Shown: one piece after another, positions 8,875-18,250 of the stretch | How positions within the stretch are numbered: the first letter of the stretch is position 1 | How the letters are laid out: each line of letters starts with the position of its first letter | Assembly: GCA_944548615.1 (NCBI GenBank) | Contig: OX155972.1 | Coordinates: 12,761,614 to 12,825,613 of the forward strand | Direction: 5' to 3' | Source: Micropterix aruncella | Lineage: Eukaryota > Arthropoda > Insecta > Lepidoptera > Micropterigidae | Length of the DNA stretch: 64,000 bases | The notes under the pieces: generated by a model | Seen by the model: the letters and a program-made list of their open reading frames with translations, nothing else | The model's database searches: none | What the model was told of the DNA's origin: nothing | Translations under genes and position numbers: made by a program

Positions 8875-10444
8875 TTAGTGGTTTCAAGGCGGCAGGTGAG
8901 GGTGGAGAACCCACCCACCGCCCGGGCAGTTATAACGACGGTGGTCGTCTTATCTGCCCGGGATATCATGCAACGACACCCCGCGCGTACCAGAAGGGTA
9001 TACGCGCGGGGGGTAAAGAAAGGTAGCCACCCCCCCCCCGTACCACCCCGAAAACCCATTTATTGGGTATAAAAAAAAACAAAAGAAGATAACAACAAAA
9101 GAAGATCAGAAATAGTCGTAAAAATAATAATAAAATAAACACAAAGCAGAGATTAAAGTTAAACAAAGACAGGCTACCAAACACAGACAGGATGTCGGGG
9201 GGACTAAGTGGTTAGTGAGGGGGTATGTAGACGTATGGGTCATGGGGCGGTCTCGTGGGGGACGGCCTAACCAAGGTCCTCAGGCAGGGGACGCGCCCGC
9301 GGGGGCGGTTTGGGGGACGGCACATAGACGGGCACTTCGGGCTGGAAGTGGCCTTCGCATCACGCCACTGGTGTCGGGGGGGACCCCAAAACTGGGGTTC
9401 CCGGAAGCCTCAACTCCTCCCAAAGGGAAACCCACTTCTCCGCGAAGCATCGGAACGCGCCGAAACAACGCCCACACTCGACCAGATCCGCATACCATAT
9501 CGGTAGGCGCTTGGCGCACGCGCCGACCTCACGCACCAATTCATCCCGTGCGGTCGAGAGCTTTGGGCATATCCAAATGACGTGTTCTGCCGTTTGAAGT
9601 CCATGCCCACACACGCACCAGGAGTCACGGGAGAGTCCAAAGTCAGACAGCTTGGCTTTGAACTCCCCATGGCCCCCGACCAGCTGGGTGGTATGGTGAT
9701 CGAACCGCAGAAAACACGCATTTTTCATTCTCGCCTCTACCGACGGAAAGAAGCAGTGGGTGAGGCGGCCCGTGCCGCCAGCATCCCACCTCTCCTGCCA
9801 AACACGAAGGGATTCCGCACGAATCAGGCGGGCAAACTCCCCAGCTCGATACCCCGCCGGGTCAACCGAGAGGCCATGAAAGACCACTGGTCCTCCCCAA
9901 CGATACCGCGCCAACGCTGCGCGCTCCAAAACCTCCAAATCGATGGGCAGGACGCCCGCAATGACAGGTAGCGCGAGAGTGGACGTCGTCCTGTACGCCC
10001 CGGTCATAGCCACGAGAGGGATGCGCTGCCCACGCAAGAGAGCCACTCGGGTTGCCTCCGGGATGTGGTGCTCCGTCCACGCACGTGCAGCGTACGTCAC
10101 ACGTGGTACGAAGACACCTTCGTATATCGTCCTTACCGCAGGGAAACGAATTCCCCAGTCGGCTCGGCTCGCTTCACGGAGAGCAAAGAAGAGGGACCGG
10201 GATTTCTCGGCTACAATTTTCGCGTGCGTAAGGAAGGAAAAGGACGCCGTCAGCGCGACCCCCAGGTACCGGACAGACTCCGGAAAGGATACCGGGCGGC
10301 CGCTCAATCTGATGACCGGTTTACGCTTGAGGCGCCCCTTCAGGAGAAGCGCCTGAGTTTTAGCCGGTGAGAAGGTCAGTCTGTTACGCTGGCCCCACCC
10401 GAGGATGAGGTCCAACGACGCAGCTACCCTTCTCTCGACCTCGG
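8875..10444 (-). mobile_element. R1-like LINE copy A, 5'-truncated, inside element S
   Basis: It lies between two copies of ACTGTTAGTCAGAG (inverse at 8,861-8,874 and 10,445-10,458). It encodes the C-terminal half of an R1-clade ORF2 and then a 3' UTR with 'aataaatgggtt' and a run of G, ending in GCCGCCTTGAAACC. The UTR is roughly 85% identical to copy B at 23,342-23,925, which sits in the same S site in the same relative orientation. The endonuclease and RT catalytic palm are missing. Confidence 0.8.
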
Positions 10445-10691
10445 CTCTGACTAACAGTCGGGGGAGTCTGGAAGCAGTACTGTTTCCTATAGAGCGGGGG
10501 TGGTTGCGGACCTTACGGCGACTGCTCTTGAAACGACCATCGGCTACCCGATCCTGGGTGAACAGCCGGGCAAAGGACGCTGTGGTCCGCGATAGATTCG
10601 GTAAACACCGTTTCACCGCTTCGTAAGGGAGAGGACCGCGCAAGCGACCTCGAACTCGTAACCAATCGAGAGACCGGAGTAATCTGGTCAC
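9360..10691 (-). CDS. R1-like reverse transcriptase C-terminal half fused to an S-encoded leader
   Basis: A 443-codon frame without stops. Residues about 1-82 (SLDWLRVRGRLRGPLPYEAV ... GNSTASRLPRLLVR) come from element S. From about residue 83 (AEVERRVAASLDLILGWGQR) it is the LINE: SPAKTQALLLKGRLKRKP, YLGVALTASFSFLTHA, then TIYEGVFVPRVTYAARAW, VIAGVLPIDLEVLERAAL, and a terminal zinc knuckle CVCGHGLQTAEHVIWICP. These blocks are the thumb and C-terminal region of R1-type LINE proteins; the catalytic FxDD motif is absent. The S-derived leader is in frame across the 5' junction, either by chance or as a usable fusion. Without the palm it cannot act as a reverse transcriptase. No promoter evidence. 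Confidence 0.6.
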   Translation of the reverse strand: MTRLLRSLDWLRVRGRLRGPLPYEAVKRCLPNLSRTTASFARLFTQDRVADGRFKSSRRKVRNHPRSIGNSTASRLPRLLVRAEVERRVAASLDLILGWGQRNRLTFSPAKTQALLLKGRLKRKPVIRLSGRPVSFPESVRYLGVALTASFSFLTHAKIVAEKSRSLFFALREASRADWGIRFPAVRTIYEGVFVPRVTYAARAWTEHHIPEATRVALLRGQRIPLVAMTGAYRTTSTLALPVIAGVLPIDLEVLERAALARYRWGGPVVFHGLSVDPAGYRAGEFARLIRAESLRVWQERWDAGGTGRLTHCFFPSVEARMKNACFLRFDHHTTQLVGGHGEFKAKLSDFGLSRDSWCVCGHGLQTAEHVIWICPKLSTARDELVREVGACAKRLPIWYADLVECGRCFGAFRCFAEKWVSLWEELRLPGTPVLGSPPTPVA

Positions 10692-10899
10692 AATTAGAAG
10701 TAAGGGCGAGGCCCGCCGGGTAACACTCCTGGCTATCTCGCGGTTAAGGCGTTGGCCTCTTACGGGCTTGTGGCGTAACTAGACGGTGGACTGTTTTGTC
10801 CTCAAGTCTTCTGCGCTCACTCCAGGGAGATAGAACGACTAATCGTTAAAACTTCCCAAGGTGACGGGCTCGCCCGCTGTAGTCGACAGCCCTAGTTGT

Positions 10900-11010
10900 A
10901 GCTCTTCAGTCTACCCTGGACAACGGCGGCTGCAACGTCACCGAAACGTCGGGTACTACAAATTTCACGCGGTAATTTCGTTTTCTATCCTATTTAGATA
11001 ATTTTTCTTT
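10900..11010 (+). mobile_element. Right part of the second PLE tail
   Basis: Continues the PLE after the insertion: 'agctcttcagtctaccctgg', the hammerhead-like stem-loop, CGAAACGTCGGGT, 'tacaaatttcacgcggtaa' and 'ttttctatcctattta'. It matches the minus-strand copy at 8,138-8,240. Confidence 0.75.
10911..10956 (+). ncRNA. Hammerhead-ribozyme-like motif in PLE tail
   Basis: CUGGACA, stem GGCGGC/GUCACC around a UGCAAC loop, then GAAACGUC followed by GGGUA, which can pair in part with the upstream UACC. Two core positions differ from CUGANGA, so the copy is probably inactive. Confidence 0.35.
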
Positions 11011-11020
11011 TGCAATGAAA

Positions 11021-11051
11021 CATCGCATCCACGGCGCACGTGGATGCGATG
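11021..11051. repeat. Perfect 13-bp hairpin
   Basis: CATCGCATCCACG, loop GCGCA, CGTGGATGCGATG. It lies just downstream of the PLE tail. The TGGATGC word recurs at 11,054. Confidence 0.7.
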
Positions 11052-11510
11052 TGTGGATGCACGGTGCTAGTGGATGGCTTGGCTGGGTCTGGTTTTACTG
11101 GAGTCGAAATATCAGGCTGATATTCCGATCTAGAATTATCGTCGCTGCGGGGTATGCGGTGTCGGACCGTCACAATGTCATCATTCCGCTCCAGCGATGT
11201 GATTCGGACGTCCGGTATGGCCACGGACGTCTAGACAAGCGCGACTGCAGAAGTCGCGCAGTTATCGCGGCGGCTACTGCTATGCGGTAGAAGCTAGGCT
11301 AGGCGATTGACGCTTACATAAACAAAGGGGTGAAGGTCCCGGCTGAGTCTGTAGCGTGTGTTTCAGCGACAGTGGCAATTGCAGTGGCAGCCACGGTCGT
11401 CTGTAGCCATCAGTTAGATCGTTTTGTTCGCTGACTCCTCATTAATTAGACATACACTACTAATAAAATATTACTTTCCTGGCAAACAAAGTATTGTGGA
11501 CGCACTTCTT
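11052..11510. other. No gene recognised
   Basis: GC-richer than its neighbours, with short frames on both strands but no known motif. It may be further PLE or other repeat sequence. Confidence 0.35.
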
Positions 11511-11850
11511 TATGTATATCTGTGTGTCTGTGTGTATTCCTCCACGATAGCGCCGAATAGATAGAGCCGAAACGCTTCATCCGATTGAGCTGAAATTTGG
11601 CGTGCAGGCATCATTCGGTCATGACAGATTGTAGTTGAAATCGGTTAACCAAAGGGCGCCCTAGTCTTATATATAAAAATGAATGGCCGTGCGTTAGTCT
11701 CGCAGGATCTCGGAAATGACTAGACCGATTTCAATTATTTTTCTTTTATTTTGTTTGGTTTGATTCAGGGGTGGTTTACAATAAAAAATATTTAGGAAAA
11801 ACTCAAAGAATCAACTGATAATAAAAAAAACCGGAATTGGTCATTTTGGG
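11511..11850 (+). repeat. Dispersed repeat Q and a second short repeat
   Basis: 11,511-11,680 carries 'tgtattcctccacgatagcg' and 'cttcatccgattgagctgaa', a repeat also present at about 15,600-15,700 (minus), 51,700-51,761 with 52,701-52,930, and 62,560-62,700. From about 11,690 a different common insect repeat starts (ATGAATGGCCGTGCGTTAGTC). No coding content. Confidence 0.5.
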
Positions 11851-11884
11851 AACATTGGCCACTTTCGCGGCGATCGTATTGTTT

Positions 11885-11997
11885 GACAGCTGCTCTATCC
11901 ATAACTGTTATTCATTCATAACTGAATGTTAACAAGTTATTCAAACATAACTCTATCCATAACTGTTGCTCTATCCATAACTGTTATTCATTCATAT
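11885..11997. repeat. Short tandem duplication around 'ctatccataactgttattca'
   Basis: CTATCCATAACTGTT occurs three times (about 11,895, 11,951 and 11,974) with ATTCATTCATA between. Confidence 0.5.
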
Positions 11998-11999
11998 AC

Positions 12000-12948
12000 T
12001 TTGCCTATTTCCATTCCCTGTTAAGTTATGGCCTCATGTTCTGGGGAATGGCGGCAAATGTTATAAGGATCTTTCGCCTACAAAAACGAGCGATTAGAAA
12101 TCTGTTCTCAATATCTTCGCTAACATCTTGCAAGCAGTACTTCATCGAATCAGGTATCATGACTTTGTACGCCGCGTATATATACCAAAACATGTATATG
12201 AGAAAAAATATCGAGACTAAATCAACTAACTCAAATATTCATTCGCATAATACGCGAAATAAAGAGGACTTGCGTCATTTTAAGGTGCGTCTGAGTAAGG
12301 TTCGGAATAGCTTTCTCTGCCAATCTTACTTATTCTACAACAAACTTCCATTACACATCAGGGGCCTTGGGGAGGTTCACTTTAAGAAAAAGGTACAGGG
12401 TATTTTGACTAAAAACCCCATTTATAGCATTGAGGATTTCGACAACATCAATTTTTCGCAGCTCTATTGACCTACTTGACTATTATTATTCCTTATTCTT
12501 TCTATTATTGACTATTTTACAATTGCGTTTTTTTTTTTTTTTTTTTTTTTTTTTTGTTTCTTCTTCAAACTATTGGCTATTGACAATAATTATTATTACT
12601 GATTTGTTTGTATTTGTGTTTTTCTTTAAAATATCTTCCCGTATGATAATTTGGGAAATTATCCAATATTTATTTGATTATTTAGTACTTAGGATTATAT
12701 AGAAAATTAGATAGAAAATTTTACGAAATTACTTAAGAATTTTGATTGAAAATATTGGAAAATGTTGTTTCCTCTACATAGAAAATCTGCGCTTGGATGT
12801 TCAACGTTCATACCTTGCAATACTGACGTTCATATGTTATACCTTAATAGGTATTTATTTAAATATTATACTTGTTATTTTCATTACTTTTGACTTAACC
12901 AAGTGTAGGTACTCCTATCAACTGGTTTGAAAAAAAAAAAAAAAAAAA
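12000..12948 (+). mobile_element. LINE 3' end with poly(A) (Jockey-like), 5'-truncated
   Basis: From about 12,003 the frame reads FHSLLSYGLMFWGMAANVIR then RLQKRAIRNLFS and NIHSHNTRNKEDLRHFKV, ending NNINFSQLY at 12,470. These are the connector and C-terminal blocks of a Jockey/CR1-type ORF2; the S-H-N-T-R motif is shared with 51,762-52,700 and with the long LINE at 43.8 kb. The 3' UTR contains a ~29-base T run at 12,528-12,555, and the copy ends in about 20 A at 12,929-12,948. The palm and endonuclease are missing. Confidence 0.8.
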
Positions 12949-12959
12949 ATTCCGTACAA

Positions 12960-13665
12960 TGTGTAAAATTTCAAAAAGTCGAAAAGTCAAAAAATGCGAA
13001 AGTCAAAAAGTCGAAAAAGTCAAAAAAATCGGAATAGTCGTCAAAGTCAAAAAAGTCAAAACAGTCGAAAAAGTCGATAAAGTCGAAAAAATCGAAAAAG
13101 TCGTAAATTCGGAAAAGTCAGTACAGTCGAAAAAGTCGAAAAGGTCAAAAAAGTCAAAAAAGTCGAAAAAGCAGATAAAGTCAAAAAAGTCGAAGGCGAA
13201 AAAGTGAAGTAAAAAAAAACAAAAAATACAAAAGTCGATATAGTCGAAAAAGTCAAAAAAGTCGAAATAGTCGAAACGGTCGAAAAAGTCGAAAAAGTCA
13301 AAAAAGTCGAAAAGGTCGAAAAAGTCGAGAAGGTCGTAAAAGTAAAAAAGTCACAAAAGCTGAAAAAGTCAAAAGTCAAACGAAAAGGTCAAAAAAGTCG
13401 TAAAAGTTGGAAAAATCGCAAAAGTCTAAAAAATAGAAATAGTCGAAAAAGTCGTAAAAGTCAAAAAAGTCAAAAATCGAAAAAGTCGAAAAAGTAAAAA
13501 AAGACGGAAAAGTCGAAAAGGTCAAAAATGTCGGAAAAGAAGAAAAAGTCAAAAAAGTCGAAAAGTCAAAAAAGTCGAAAAATTAAAAAAGTCGAAAAAG
13601 TAGAAAAAGTTGGAAAAGTCGAAGTCGAAGTCAAAGACAATTTCGATTTCGATTTTCGAGTTTTA
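12960..13665. repeat. 9-bp-period minisatellite (GTCGAAAAA)n
   Basis: About 700 bp of imperfect GTC(G/A)AAAAA units directly downstream of the LINE poly(A). Because the period is three codons, both strands stay open for long stretches: Lys-rich VKK/VEK on plus, Phe-Ser-Thr repeats on minus. Those frames are by-products of the repeat. Confidence 0.85.
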
Positions 13666-13739
13666 ATGGGTGTCGCTGGGTTGGGGGTGTGGGGAGGGTT
13701 GTTATAGGATTAATGATATTAATATTCAGATGAATTACG

Positions 13740-14996
13740 TTCCTGGCTACTTGACAGGAAAGTCTAGGGGTGATACAACCGTTTTTTTAAATGACATAAC
13801 CACGAATTTGGACTTAGTATGGGGATTTCAATACTGAAAAGACCTCATGGAAATTTCGATCGATTTGAGTGGACGTGAAAACAATTCCGTGTCGTTTTAC
13901 AGTGTCCATTACAATGTCGAGAAGAAGAGATAACATAGGTCGACGAAGTCAGTCAAATGTCAGGCAAGCTACCTATTTCAAGTGCAAACCGCACTGATGT
14001 GAGATGATTCCATCATCTCGGCCGAAATACAAGATGAAGCTGTTAATCCGAAATTGCTTGCAGTGGTGCCTAAGAATATGATCTATGAACTTCGCTAAGT
14101 TTATAACAACGTCTCGCCCTGTATGCTCGATAGTAACTGTTCTAGGCATTAACCGAGAGACCTGATTGCTATAATAACACCATTACAGGCAATGAAGGAT
14201 ACCCACCCATTGTATCGTCGCCAAACAGTTGTCGGAATGGGCGATCTGCAGTTGTGAAGGTCAAAGGGCAAGATGTAAATGTGGTCAATCGTTAGATGGT
14301 GCTTTATTGTCCAAGGCTTTTAAAGCGCAAGTCAATGTGGAATACTGCAACTTCATCAACTCGATAAATTACATATGCAAATATGTAAAATAAAGCGATA
14401 TGGCTGTTTTCGCTGTGAGGATTTCAAAAGAGGTGTATCTCAGTATCAGAAGTGTCGCTATGTCAGCAGCAACGAGGCGATTTAGCGCATCTTTTCCTTT
14501 GCGACATACAAAAGACAATCTACAGTTGTAAACTTGGTAATTCTGGAAAGCGGAATTTAGATTCCCCGTGCGACTGGCCTTCACGATGACAAATCACGCG
14601 TGTTGGAAGTTTGCGGAATTAACTTTGAATTTCCGTATTTCGCGCATGGACAACTGTATGTCCCGTGTTCGTCAAGCCATCGGTCGGAAAGCCATTATTT
14701 TTGTTTATTTACGCGCCGGAAAACAAAACGAAAAACATATTTTACCAATATTTTTTGTTGAATGTGAACTGCATTTATATATTATCAGGTAAATTAAATA
14801 CATTGAATTTATTTCAATCATAAACGACTTTCATTTTTTAATCATCAAACGAAACTCAAATCGTACATGATTCAGCCATATTATAGATTTCAATGAATTA
14901 GGTTTGGAAGGTTCATTGGGATTAATAAACGCTTATGAAGAGTTACAATCAAATAAATATTAGGTGGTACGAAGTTCACCGGGTCATCTAGTTATA
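13740..14996 (+). pseudogene. Helitron Rep/helicase remnant
   Basis: Broken frames on plus match a Helitron transposase. The N-terminal helitron-like domain is visible in pieces: SPCMLDSNCSR, GQDVN, then AFKAQVNVEYCNFINSINYI with CKYVK, and SQYQKCRYVSSNEAI. The extreme helicase C-terminus follows almost directly: FAHGQLYVPCSSSHRSE and KTKRKTYFTN. Most of the helicase is therefore missing, and stops and frameshifts are frequent. The segment ends 'gttcaccgggtcatctagt', which fits the CTRR-type Helitron 3' end after a small GGTG/CACC stem. Helitrons move by rolling-circle replication; this copy is dead. Confidence 0.75.
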
Positions 14997-15720
14997 ATAT
15001 AAATTCGAAATATTATAGTTAGAGACTTGAAATTCGGTACACAGCTGCCTTGTTGTTGTGAAAATTGTGATTGTGAAAATTAAGTTGTTGGAATATATCG
15101 TATACGAGCGACGCATTTTTTTTATTACCCCCGTATTTAAGAAAATACTACATCATTTTTGCAGTTCATTTGCAAAATATATCGAGATTAGGTTGATTGG
15201 TATATTACATTTAATACAAAATATTCAATAGAATTCTTTTACAAAAATTACATGCTGACAGTTTATGTTGACAACCTCTCACTTAGGTTACAAAAAAGAC
15301 CATAAATGGGTCTATTGTATAAAAAAAAATGTCTGATATATTGCAAAGAAGTATTGTTATTGAGAAATGTAATTAAAAAAACGAGGATTTTTAACTACTT
15401 TTTGAACCTAACCCCATTAAATATTTGATTCCACCTTGCATATGTATGGCAGGAATTAAATATTATTTGTGCAGCTTGTATATGAGATATTCAAATCAAA
15501 ATTTCACAATGTGATTTTGGTCCAACAAGGAATCTGTGTACCAAATGTCAAGTCTTTAAGTCCAATATTTCGAAGATGATATATGACGGACCGTTATCAA
15601 CCATAATCTTTTCATCTCTTGTCATGATCAAATGACGCCTGCATAACAAATTTCAGCCTTGTCGAAATAATCGTTTGGGCGCTAACGTGGAGGAATACAT
15701 ACACATTTGCCCCAACTTAC
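14997..15720. repeat. Repeat Q relatives and AT-rich DNA
   Basis: 14,997-15,115 ('gttagagacttgaaattcgg') matches 52,770-52,880. 15,600-15,710 is repeat Q on the minus strand. 'gcagttcatttgcaaaatat' at about 15,163 recurs at about 61,612. No gene is seen. Confidence 0.5.
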
Positions 15721-15721
15721 G

Positions 15722-16112
15722 TCTCGAAGCATTTGAGATGTGGTGCTACAGTAAAATGCTCCGTGTTGTACGTAGAATACCGTCGATCCATTAGCTGGAT
15801 CCAGAGAGTTCCCATTGCTAGAGTACTCCAACTTGTCGGTAGAGATCACGATCCTTTACCTATAATCAAGCAAACGAAAGTGGCGTACCTGGGCCACGTG
15901 CTGAGACATGAGCGATACCGACTGCTTCAGCTCATTATTATGGGGAAAGTTTGCGGTAAACGACGGGCTGGAAGTCTAGGCTCCGCAGCATCTGACAGTG
16001 GACAAACATCTCAAGCGTAGAAGAGTTATCCCGCTTGGCCCAAGACAGGGAAAATGCACAGAGCTGACAGCCAACCTCCTATAGGGGAGGCACTTTAAGA
16101 AGAAGAGAGGTA
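15722..16112 (+). mobile_element. RTE-like LINE 3' end, copy A
   Basis: Plus-strand frames give LEAFEMWCY..MLR, SWIQRVPIARVLQLVGR, KVAYLGHVLRHERYRLLQ and GKVCGKRRAGS. This is the C-terminal region of RTE-group reverse transcriptases (EAFEMWCYRRML...RVxNxxVL...GHVLRH). Frameshifts near 15,785 and 15,980 break it. It shares about 85% identity with 50,695-51,128. It ends with a short AAGAAGAAGAG run. Confidence 0.7.
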
Positions 16113-16195
16113 ATTGGTAATTTCTGACCCTGTTTACGGGTAATAGCCTCAAAAAGGTTGGGAAACTCTGCCTTAAACACTCGTCATGGCTCAAC

Positions 16196-16483
16196 CTACC
16201 ATATTATTCGCAAAGTCTTCTCGTTTCCGTCTCTATAAAAATCCATATTATCAGCGCGAATGGAGAAAACGAAAAGTTCCTTTTCTTCCGACGAAGTTGT
16301 GCTCGTGATAAAGTCGATGTTGGAGCGTAGCCTAATATTGATTAGCGTAAATTTGCGTAAAAATGGACCAGACCAGTCCGCACAGACAGCGAGCCGTGCT
16401 CCATTTTTCGCAAGTTTAGCTTGAAATTTGCGAGCATGACGTTCAGATGCCGTACCTACATATCCTAACCCACTGGCGAGCAA
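16196..16483 (-). other. 95-codon minus ORF, unknown
   Basis: Open frame LASGLGYVGTASERHARKFQ ... SSEEKELFVFSIRADNMDFY. I do not recognise the protein. The DNA has the look of a dispersed repeat rather than a gene: it is short and has no splice or promoter context. Confidence 0.2.
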
Positions 16484-16609
16484 CGTTTACAAAACCGCGG
16501 CCTCAAATCTTTTAAGTATTTTTTTACAGTGACCACTGGTAAATCGGTAGGAGAGGGGGGAAGGAGGAGTGAGGAGTCTTTCCCCCATCTCGATTATGTC
16601 GGAACAGTT
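16484..16609. other. G-rich spacer
   Basis: Contains 'ggtaggagagggggg'; nothing coding. Confidence 0.35.
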
Positions 16610-17259
16610 CCAATATTAAGAACATTGTTTCGTACCTCAATCAGCCTCTGACAATTTATTCAAAATTCCATGTCATATTAATGATTTCTATTCTTACTCT
16701 TCCTGTGTCCATGTCCATAATATCCTACGTATCCCAAAACACAATACCACTTTTTTTTCCTACTCCTTCTCCGTACATGCAGCTCGACTGTGGAATCAGC
16801 TTCCTTTAACTATTAGAGGCGCTAGCTCGCTGTTCACCTTTAAGCAATCATTGAAAAAGCACTTCCTTTCACAATAAATATTAATCATAAATTATAACCT
16901 TTCCGTTATCCCCTCCCTTTCCTTACCTTATTTTGGCAGTTTATTTATTTACTTATTTATTTCTTCATTTATTTGTTATTATATCAAAATATGTATGTAT
17001 ATACATATACATACATATAATATGTCCAACTCAAAAATTTATTTATATATTTACTTTTTACTTTAGATACACACACTATGTTTATTATATGCTATAATTT
17101 CAAATTTAATTTTAAGCTATAATTTTGTTGCCTACTCTTCTTTTCACACCAGCATGTTGGTTGACTGGAAGATATTGCTGTAGTGTAGCAATTAGTCCGC
17201 CATTGTACCTTATTTTTATTGTGCAATAAAGAGATTTTCATTCATTCATTCATTCATCC
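16610..17259 (+). mobile_element. LINE 3' end with (ATTC)n tail, copy 1
   Basis: The frame ends LRIPKHNTTFFSYSFSVHAA RLWNQLPL then RGASSLFTFKQSLKKHF before a stop near 16,876. This is the typical LINE tail (R-LWN-x-LP, F-K-x-x-LK-x-xF). A ~370-bp 3' UTR contains 'gttggttgactggaagatat' and 'gtgcaataaagagat' and ends in ATTCATTCATTCATTC. Inverted copies occur at 20,813-21,305 and 39,121-39,215. Probably CR1/Daphne-like, from the microsatellite tail. Confidence 0.75.
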
Positions 17260-17984
17260 ATGGAAGACTCTGGAACGATCTTTCGGGAAATAAACGAAAC
17301 TCACCTTCTTTACAACTCCTCTGTTGTAACTCCAATTCCTCCCTCTTTGTAAGTCCCCGTTTGTAAAACCGGCCGATTCTTTGCGATGGTGAGACGAAAC
17401 AGGGAGAAAAAAAAGAAGATATCGACTACGCCATATCCATATCCAGCCAGTGATCTGGACATATCTGAAACCCCAAATAAGCGCAGAACGCGTATTGGGT
17501 CAAATCCCTTTTGTACACACAGATATGCGTATCACTCGAGGATTATATCACACACCTACGTAATCGCTTTTTTAATCGATTCCACGCATTGACACACGCC
17601 ACGTTATTTGTAAATTATTCGAGAAAAAATAACGAAATGCGTTCCTTAATATCACGGATTTTATTTCGACTAACACCCGCGCACGTCACACGAGACCCCA
17701 CTAATAAAACACCCGCGAAATATTAAACACAAAAAAAAACCAGGCTCTAACTCCCCAGGCTAGCCAGCGCCCAGCGGCCAGCACAACAGTTGCCATTAGC
17801 CATCAACCATTTTGGTCGCGTTTTAATAACCTTTTGATTATATTATAAATGTGAATTTATAATGATTTTAATTATTATAACTGTTTGGTAAAGTACTTTT
17901 ATTTATTTATTTATTTTCTTTTTTATTTGTTTATTTATTTATTTATTTACTTAATTATTTATTAATATATTAGTAACATACACA
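17260..17984. other. No recognised gene
   Basis: A 68-codon plus frame at 17,386 starts with RRNREKKKK but shows no known domain. 17,895-17,960 is (TTTA)n. Confidence 0.35.
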
Positions 17985-18250
17985 TTAAAATGCAAGACCA
18001 CAAAAGAAAAGTAATTTACGATCCAGAAAATACCGATGCGCCTGATGTCCTCCTATTATATTGTTATAGATGAGTGGTTCGAGAGTAAGACATCGATATA
18101 TATTTTGGCTATTGCTTACAGCCCGCGCAACTAGTGCGTCAATGTTCCAACGCAGTAATTCAAATTCATCGAGTGTTCTCACTTCCAGATACTGCTTGAC
18201 GTCATCGGCGTACAGTAGGATGCTACTATGCCTTACAATCGCAGCGATAT
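17985..18250 (-). mobile_element. LINE RT fragment with intact YADD
   Basis: Minus frame: SSILLYADDVKQYLEVRTLD then FELLRWNIDALV and NSQNIYRCLTLEPLIY. YADD is the catalytic motif C of LINE reverse transcriptases; the following D-(x)n-L..DID/NID..V spacing fits. The frame runs on to 18,416, but the part above 18,250 does not look like RT. Fragment only. Confidence 0.65.

Larger units (their letters stand above)
8647..10899 (+). mobile_element. Element S inserted in a PLE, carrying a nested R1-like LINE
   Basis: The insertion is flanked by a perfect 13-bp target duplication (8634-8646 and 10900-10912). The outer parts, 8,647-8,874 and 10,445-10,899, are element S. The middle, 8,875-10,444, is a LINE. 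S is recognised by its two ends, GGAGTCAATGGGCCC on the left here and CCTAGTTGT next to a CGGGCTCGCCCG hairpin on the right. Other copies lie at 22.4, 38.3, 41.2, 60.0, 62.0 and 63.6 kb. I assign strand + because the truncated copies always keep the CTAGTT end, which I take as the retroposon 3' end. S is GC-rich compared with its surroundings. Confidence 0.75.

Noticed and set aside
8709..9184. ORFs over the LINE 3' UTR and S end
   Set aside because: Overlapping frames on both strands within non-coding parts of mobile elements.
12959..13379. Lys-rich (plus) and Phe/Ser/Thr-rich (minus) ORFs
   Set aside because: Both are forced open by the 9-bp minisatellite and have no independent support.
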